Shown here piece after piece: positions 18,518 through 22,216 of a DNA stretch of 22,216 nt (position 1 is the first letter of the stretch; each line of letters starts with the position of its first letter). The notes beneath the pieces were generated by a model. It was not told where the DNA came from. It searched no databases and saw nothing but the letters and a program-made list of their open reading frames with translations. The position numbers were made by a program, and so were the translations under genes. The DNA lies in contig JAJXUF010000046.1 in assembly GCA_021783175.1 (NCBI GenBank), positions 1 through 22,216 on the forward strand, given 5' to 3'. Source of the stretch: Pseudomonadota bacterium (GTDB taxonomy: Bacteria; Pseudomonadota; Gammaproteobacteria; Acidiferrobacterales; UBA6901).

Positions 18518-18835
18518 ATGAGCGACAAACAAATTCAGTACACGGACGGCCTCGTCGTTCAAGAAGCGAAGCCAAAGCTCAAGAAGCCGCAGCTGTACAA
18601 GGTGATACTGCTCAATGACGACTATACTCCGATGGAGTTCGTAGTCGTGGTGCTGGAGCGCTTCTTTCACAAGAATCGGGAAGAGGCCACGCGCATTATG
18701 TTGCATGTGCACCAGAAAGGGATCGGGGTTTGTGGCGTGTACACGCACGAAGTTGCCGAAACAAAAGTGCGCCAGGTGACGGTTTTCTCCTCGGAGAACC
18801 AGCACCCGCTCCAGTGCACGATGGAACCGGAGTGA
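18518..18835 (+). CDS. clpS: ATP-dependent Clp protease adaptor ClpS
   Basis: A 105-residue adaptor of standard length. The N-terminal ~24 residues are the flexible extension that modulates ClpA. The core starts at [17 protein letters not shown] (residues 26-42), where Asn33 and the two following Asp residues help bind the alpha-amino group of N-degrons. [18 protein letters not shown] and [12 protein letters not shown] complete the fold. ClpS delivers N-end-rule substrates to ClpAP. ATG 18518 is preferred; TTG 18503 would add five residues, and only a weak GGG precedes the ATG. It is followed 74 bp later by clpA on the same strand, the canonical order, with short repeat sequence in the gap. 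Confidence 0.95.
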   Translation: MSDKQIQYTDGLVVQEAKPKLKKPQLYKVILLNDDYTPMEFVVVVLERFFHKNREEATRIMLHVHQKGIGVCGVYTHEVAETKVRQVTVFSSENQHPLQCTMEPE

Positions 18836-18909
18836 GCCTGTGGCTGACGACGGCGCACCAGATGGGGTCAAGTCTTAAAATACCGGAAAGTGTCCGGGAG
18901 GGTAGCTAG

Positions 18910-21147
18910 ATGCTGTCTCAGGAACTGGAGTTTTCGCTTAACGCGGCGTTTCAGGAGGCCCGCGAGAAGCGTCATGAATATATTACAGTGGAGCACCTGC
19001 TTGCTGCGTTGCTGGACAATCCCAGTGCGGCGCGCGTGCTTCGTGCCTGTGGCGGCAATATCGACGAACTGCGCAAGAATCTGCAGACGTTTCTTAGTGA
19101 CAGTGTTCCCAGCCTGCCAGCCGGCAGTGAAAGCGACACCCAACCGACGCTCGGTTTTCAGCGTGTAATTCAGCGTGCAGTGCTGCACGTGCAGGGAGTA
19201 GGCAAGAAGGAGGTTACCGGCGCAAACGTGCTGGTTGCCATCTTTGGCGAGAAGGATTCGCATGCGGTGTATTTTCTGCACAAGCAGAATATCAGCCGTT
19301 TTGACGTGGTCAATTTCATATCGCACGGCATTTCCAAGGTTCCGGGCGAGGGGCAACCCGAGTTGCCTGCCCCTGAAGAAGGCGAAGACGGCGGTGGTGC
19401 ACCGGAACGCAGCCCGCTCGATATCTTTACCGTGAATCTCAACGAGCGCGCACGCGCAGGCAAAATCGATCCGCTGATCGGGCGGGAACACGAGTTGCAG
19501 CGCACAATTCAGATCCTTTGCCGCCGGCGCAAGAACAATCCTTTATACGTAGGCGAGGCTGGCGTCGGCAAGACAGCAATCGCGGAAGGGTTGGCCAAGA
19601 AGATCGTGGATGGCGAAGTGCCGGAAGTCCTCTCGAAGAATACGATCTACGCGTTGGATATGGGTGCGTTGCTGGCCGGCACGAAATACCGCGGAGATTT
19701 CGAGAAGCGTCTAAAGGCCGTTTTGCATCATCTGAAGAAACATGAGCATGCGATTCTGTTTATCGATGAAATTCACACAATCATCGGTGCCGGCGCAGCC
19801 TCGGGTGGCGCGATGGATGCCTCCAATCTGCTTAAGCCCGCACTGTCTTCCGGTGACCTCAAGTGCATAGGGTCGACCACCTACCAGGAGTATCGCGGCA
19901 TTTTTGAAAAGGACCGGGCGCTGTCGCGGCGATTCCAGAAGATTGACGTCGTGGAACCTTCGGTTGAAGAGACAGTGGAGATCCTGCAAGGTCTCAAGGG
20001 ACGTTTTGAGCAGCATCATGGGGTGCGTTACACCAGCCAGGCGCTGCGCACTGCGGCGGAATTGTCTGCGCGTTTCATCAATGACCGCCATCTGCCCGAC
20101 AAGGCTATCGATGTGATTGATGAAGCTGGCGCCAACGTGCATCTTCTCGCCCCAAGCAAGCGCAAGAAGACGATTGGCGTGGGAGAAATCGAGGACATCG
20201 TGGCCAAGATTGCGCGCATTCCGCCAAAAAGCGTGTCCTCATCCGATATGAAGGCGTTGCGCACGCTTGAACGCGACCTGAAACTGGTCGTATTCGGCCA
20301 GGACGAAGCAATCGATGCTCTGGCGACATCCATCAAGATGGCGCGTTCCGGCCTCGGCCAGCCGGAAAAACCTATTGGCTCGTATCTGTTTTCCGGACCC
20401 ACGGGTGTAGGCAAGACCGAGGTGACGCGCCAGCTTGCACGCGTACTTGGCCTGGAGCTTATCCGCTTCGACATGTCCGAGTACATGGAAAGGCATACAG
20501 TTTCGCGCCTGATCGGCGCACCGCCCGGTTATGTCGGATTCGACCAGGGCGGACTGCTGACCGACGCCGTCACGAAGCATCCGCATGCGGTGCTGCTGCT
20601 CGACGAAATAGAGAAGGCCCACCCAGATGTGTTCAATCTGCTACTGCAGGTGATGGATCATGGTACGTTGACCGATAACAATGGTCGCAAGGCGGATTTC
20701 CGCAACATCATCATTGTAATGACCACCAACGCCGGCGCCGAGAACATGAGCCGCTCGTCAATGGGTTTTCTGCATCAGGATCACGTTGGGGAAGACATTG
20801 ATGCGATCAAGCGTATTTTCAGTCCGGAGTTTCGCAATCGCCTGGATGCCATCATTGCATTCAAGGCGCTTGACGAGGTGACCATCATCCACGTCGTAGA
20901 CAAGTTTATCCTGGAGCTAGAGGCGCAGCTGGAAGAACGCAACGTTACAATAGAATTCGACGAAAGCGCACGTCGCTGGCTGGCCAAGCATGGATACGAT
21001 GTGACTATGGGCGCAAGGCCTATGGCACGCCTGATCCGCGAGAAGGTGAAAAAACCCCTGGCCGACGAGTTGCTGTTTGGCAAACTCGCCGAAGGCGGAC
21101 AAGTTCACGTCACGGAAAAAGACGACGATCTCAGTTTCGATGTCTAG
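18910..21147 (+). CDS. clpA: ATP-dependent Clp protease ATP-binding subunit ClpA
   Basis: A 745-residue AAA+ unfoldase that feeds ClpP, with or without the adaptor ClpS. The N-domain (1-142, two helical repeats starting [14 protein letters not shown]) is joined by an acidic Gly/Glu/Pro linker (143-168). The first AAA module has Walker A GEAGVGKT (215-222) and Walker B ILFIDEIH. The second has Walker [10 protein letters not shown] (496-504), Walker [14 protein letters not shown], and a ClpA-type C-terminal segment. There is no long ClpB-type coiled-coil middle domain. GGGAGGGT ends a few bases before ATG 18910, a clear start. It is probably co-transcribed with clpS and ends at a strong terminator. 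clpP is not in the window. Confidence 0.97.
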   Translation: MLSQELEFSLNAAFQEAREKRHEYITVEHLLAALLDNPSAARVLRACGGNIDELRKNLQTFLSDSVPSLPAGSESDTQPTLGFQRVIQRAVLHVQGVGKKEVTGANVLVAIFGEKDSHAVYFLHKQNISRFDVVNFISHGISKVPGEGQPELPAPEEGEDGGGAPERSPLDIFTVNLNERARAGKIDPLIGREHELQRTIQILCRRRKNNPLYVGEAGVGKTAIAEGLAKKIVDGEVPEVLSKNTIYALDMGALLAGTKYRGDFEKRLKAVLHHLKKHEHAILFIDEIHTIIGAGAASGGAMDASNLLKPALSSGDLKCIGSTTYQEYRGIFEKDRALSRRFQKIDVVEPSVEETVEILQGLKGRFEQHHGVRYTSQALRTAAELSARFINDRHLPDKAIDVIDEAGANVHLLAPSKRKKTIGVGEIEDIVAKIARIPPKSVSSSDMKALRTLERDLKLVVFGQDEAIDALATSIKMARSGLGQPEKPIGSYLFSGPTGVGKTEVTRQLARVLGLELIRFDMSEYMERHTVSRLIGAPPGYVGFDQGGLLTDAVTKHPHAVLLLDEIEKAHPDVFNLLLQVMDHGTLTDNNGRKADFRNIIIVMTTNAGAENMSRSSMGFLHQDHVGEDIDAIKRIFSPEFRNRLDAIIAFKALDEVTIIHVVDKFILELEAQLEERNVTIEFDESARRWLAKHGYDVTMGARPMARLIREKVKKPLADELLFGKLAEGGQVHVTEKDDDLSFDV

Positions 21148-21481
21148 TCGCAGCTGCCCTGTTCGTGCGCCAGCCATACTGGCTGCGGACGAACAGGGGT
21201 TTTCACAAAGCAGACTCTTCAGCCACTCATCTTGCTGATTTAGCAGTTTTTTTCACACATTGCGCCTGGCGTGACTCGGCGGGAAACTGACCGGCGCGCG
21301 AAAAATGACGCGAAAAATGAAATAAATACAGTAATCGATTCGTCTAAAAAATTGACGAAACGCGGCACGTGGCGCCATGCATGCGATTTGATGCGCCTCT
21401 TGCCGTCGGTCGTCATGTTACTGGCGCAAATTCAATTGCCACTAATCAACATAATATCAATTCCGGGAAGGAGATGAATCA
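21148..21481. other. Intergenic stretch between clpA and the DsrE-like gene
   Basis: It contains the clpA terminator and then about 270 bp without a convincing gene. A plus-strand frame of 68 codons from GTG 21271 has no Shine-Dalgarno sequence and ends just before the next gene, so I do not accept it. The A/T-rich stretch at 21427-21460 is the likely promoter region, but no standard pair of hexamers was found. AAGGAG (21468-21473) serves the next gene. Confidence 0.5.
21157..21203 (+). terminator. Rho-independent terminator of clpA
   Basis: CCCTGTTCGT (21157-21166) pairs perfectly with ACGAACAGGG (21189-21198). The stem continues inside as CAGCC/GGCTG around ATACT. GTTTT follows immediately. 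It lies 10 nt after the clpA stop. Confidence 0.92.
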
Positions 21482-21910
21482 ATGCGTACTCGTTTGAAAT
21501 CACTGGGCTTACTGCTTTGCGGCGTTGTGTTGTTCGGCATGAATGCGGCGCGCGCGGCTGAGACAAAAGTGGTTTTGCAAATCAGTGACGACAGCCCTGC
21601 CACGCAGACCTTGGTTCTAAATGTGGCAGGCAATCTGATCGATGCTTTTGGTCCGGATCACATCAAGCTGGAGGTCGTGGCATTTGGGCCGGGGCTCAAG
21701 CTGCTGTTCGCCAACAACAAGAACCGGGACCGGATTCAGAGTTTGTCGACTTATGGCGTGCGCTTCGACGCCTGCCAGAACACTTTGGCAGCCATGACGA
21801 AGCAACTGGGCCACAAGCCGAAGCTGGACGCAGAGTCCATCCCGGTTCCTCAGGGAGTCGTGCAGATCGTGCGGCTGAATCAAGCCGGGTACACGGTCAT
21901 TCGACCGTAA
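21482..21910 (+). CDS. Secreted DsrE-family protein
   Basis: A 142-residue protein with a Sec signal peptide (basic MRTRLKS, hydrophobic LGLLLCGVVLFG, cleavage probably after ARA near residue 25). The mature part has the DsrE/DsrF-like fold: KVVLQISDDSPATQ, then NVAGNLIDAFGPDHIKLEVVAFGPGLKLL, then VRFDACQNTLAAM with the conserved Cys98. DsrE-type proteins carry sulfur on that cysteine in cytoplasmic sulfur relay; exported forms are common but their role is not established. AAGGAG (21468-21473) lies 8 nt before ATG 21482. It is monocistronic and followed by a long hairpin. Periplasmic sulfur handling is inference. Confidence 0.88.
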   Translation: MRTRLKSLGLLLCGVVLFGMNAARAAETKVVLQISDDSPATQTLVLNVAGNLIDAFGPDHIKLEVVAFGPGLKLLFANNKNRDRIQSLSTYGVRFDACQNTLAAMTKQLGHKPKLDAESIPVPQGVVQIVRLNQAGYTVIRP

Positions 21911-21922
21911 CAAGGGGAAACT

Positions 21923-21971
21923 CGCCGAAAACGGCGCCTCAACTCCCCAGACAGCGTTTGTCTGGGGAGTT
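21923..21971. terminator. Two adjacent hairpins after the DsrE-like gene
   Basis: CGCCG-AAAA-CGGCG (21923-21936) is followed by a perfect 13-bp stem, AACTCCCCAGACA with TGTCTGGGGAGTT (21941-21953 and 21959-21971, loop GCGTT). No T-run follows on either strand, so this may be a bidirectional or non-canonical terminator, or an RNA-stabilising structure. Confidence 0.6.
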
Positions 21972-22023
21972 GCGGTGTCTCGCCGCTCTTGCCAAGCCTA
22001 GGTGCTTTGACTAGGGTAGAGCC

Positions 22024-22216
22024 ATGAAACTGCCGACCGCGCAGCATCGGGTCCTGGTTTTCGAATCCAATCAGCCGCTCTACGAGCGTGTACCCACGCG
22101 CGATGAGTTTGGGCAGAGACTGAGTGACTTCATGATGCTGTTTCCCGGCCTGCGCGACAAGCCGGCGCATCAGCTGGCGGACACTCTCGGGCGCATTCAG
22201 GCGGTTCTTGGCCAAT
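22024..22216 (+). CDS. Start of an unrecognised gene (3' truncated by window)
   Basis: An open frame from ATG 22024 runs 64 codons to the window edge. It begins MKLPTAQHRVLVFESNQPLYERVPTR in pieces that look coding: G/C-rich third positions and a plausible strand-helix pattern (then FGQRLSDFMMLFPGLRD). A purine-rich AGGGTAGAG lies just before the start. The family is unknown. The opposite strand is also open across this stretch, but that frame runs through the hairpins and into the DsrE-like gene, so the plus strand is favoured. Confidence 0.45.
   Translation, partial: MKLPTAQHRVLVFESNQPLYERVPTRDEFGQRLSDFMMLFPGLRDKPAHQLADTLGRIQAVLGQ

Noticed and set aside
18868..19491. Open frame of 207 codons on the minus strand
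   Set aside because: It lies opposite the clpA N-domain, which is clearly the coding strand.
21271..21477. Small plus-strand frame before the DsrE-like gene
   Set aside because: GTG start without a ribosome binding site, unusual A/T-rich composition and overlap with the probable promoter region.
21989..22017. TTGCCA and TAGGGT spaced by 17 nt before the last gene
   Set aside because: The -10 match is too poor, and transcription would start at the ATG itself.
21880..22215. Minus-strand open frame at the right edge
   Set aside because: It crosses the strong hairpins at 21923-21971 and enters the end of the DsrE-like gene; the plus-strand frame from 22024 is more plausible.

Overview
The window is a stretch of proteobacterial chromosome, most likely from a gammaproteobacterium or a close relative. 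The strongest argument is gene order. Read from the right, clpA, clpS, a cold-shock gene, icd, rluE, nudJ, mnmA and purB follow each other as in the classical enterobacterial arrangement (from general knowledge of that locus, not a search). slyX, an Nfu-type Fe-S protein and a secreted DsrE-like protein fit the same group. Codons favour G/C in third position. GTG and TTG starts are proposed for several genes because a good Shine-Dalgarno sequence precedes them. I see no rRNA, tRNA, CRISPR array or intact insertion sequence.

Left part (1-8630): the tail of an Ala/Lys/Glu-rich repeat protein; a SAM methyltransferase; a PlsC-like acyltransferase with altered motifs; a kinase-fold protein with eight TPRs in which the catalytic HRD aspartate is asparagine; a PilZ protein behind a possible sigma-54 promoter; and a glutathione S-transferase. 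Then come divergent nfu and slyX, a two-gene minus-strand unit (PLD-like protein plus NlpC/P60 lipoprotein), and a divergent small membrane protein. Most look like independent units.

Middle (8658-15474): a minus-strand series, lysR - cupin - rluE - nudJ - mnmA - purB, with very short gaps or overlaps except before rluE. The purB frame carries an extra N-terminal Cro/XRE-like helix-turn-helix and a Ser/Thr/Pro linker, and begins 1 nt after the mnmA stop, where hflD sits in E. coli. Divergent from lysR lies aceA (isocitrate lyase); a perfect 17-bp palindrome lies between them.

Right part (15475-22216): icd with a palindrome-rich promoter and an apparent 23-residue C-terminal insertion; two tiny unrecognised genes; a cold-shock gene with a strong terminator; clpS and clpA (adaptor and unfoldase of ClpAP); a DsrE-like periplasmic protein; and the start of an unknown gene. 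aceA and icd are neighbours, so the two enzymes that compete for isocitrate sit together beside a LysR regulator. The most novel observations are the HTH-PurB fusion, the TPR pseudokinase, the isocitrate dehydrogenase insertion and the regulator/cupin/aceA module set into an otherwise conserved locus.
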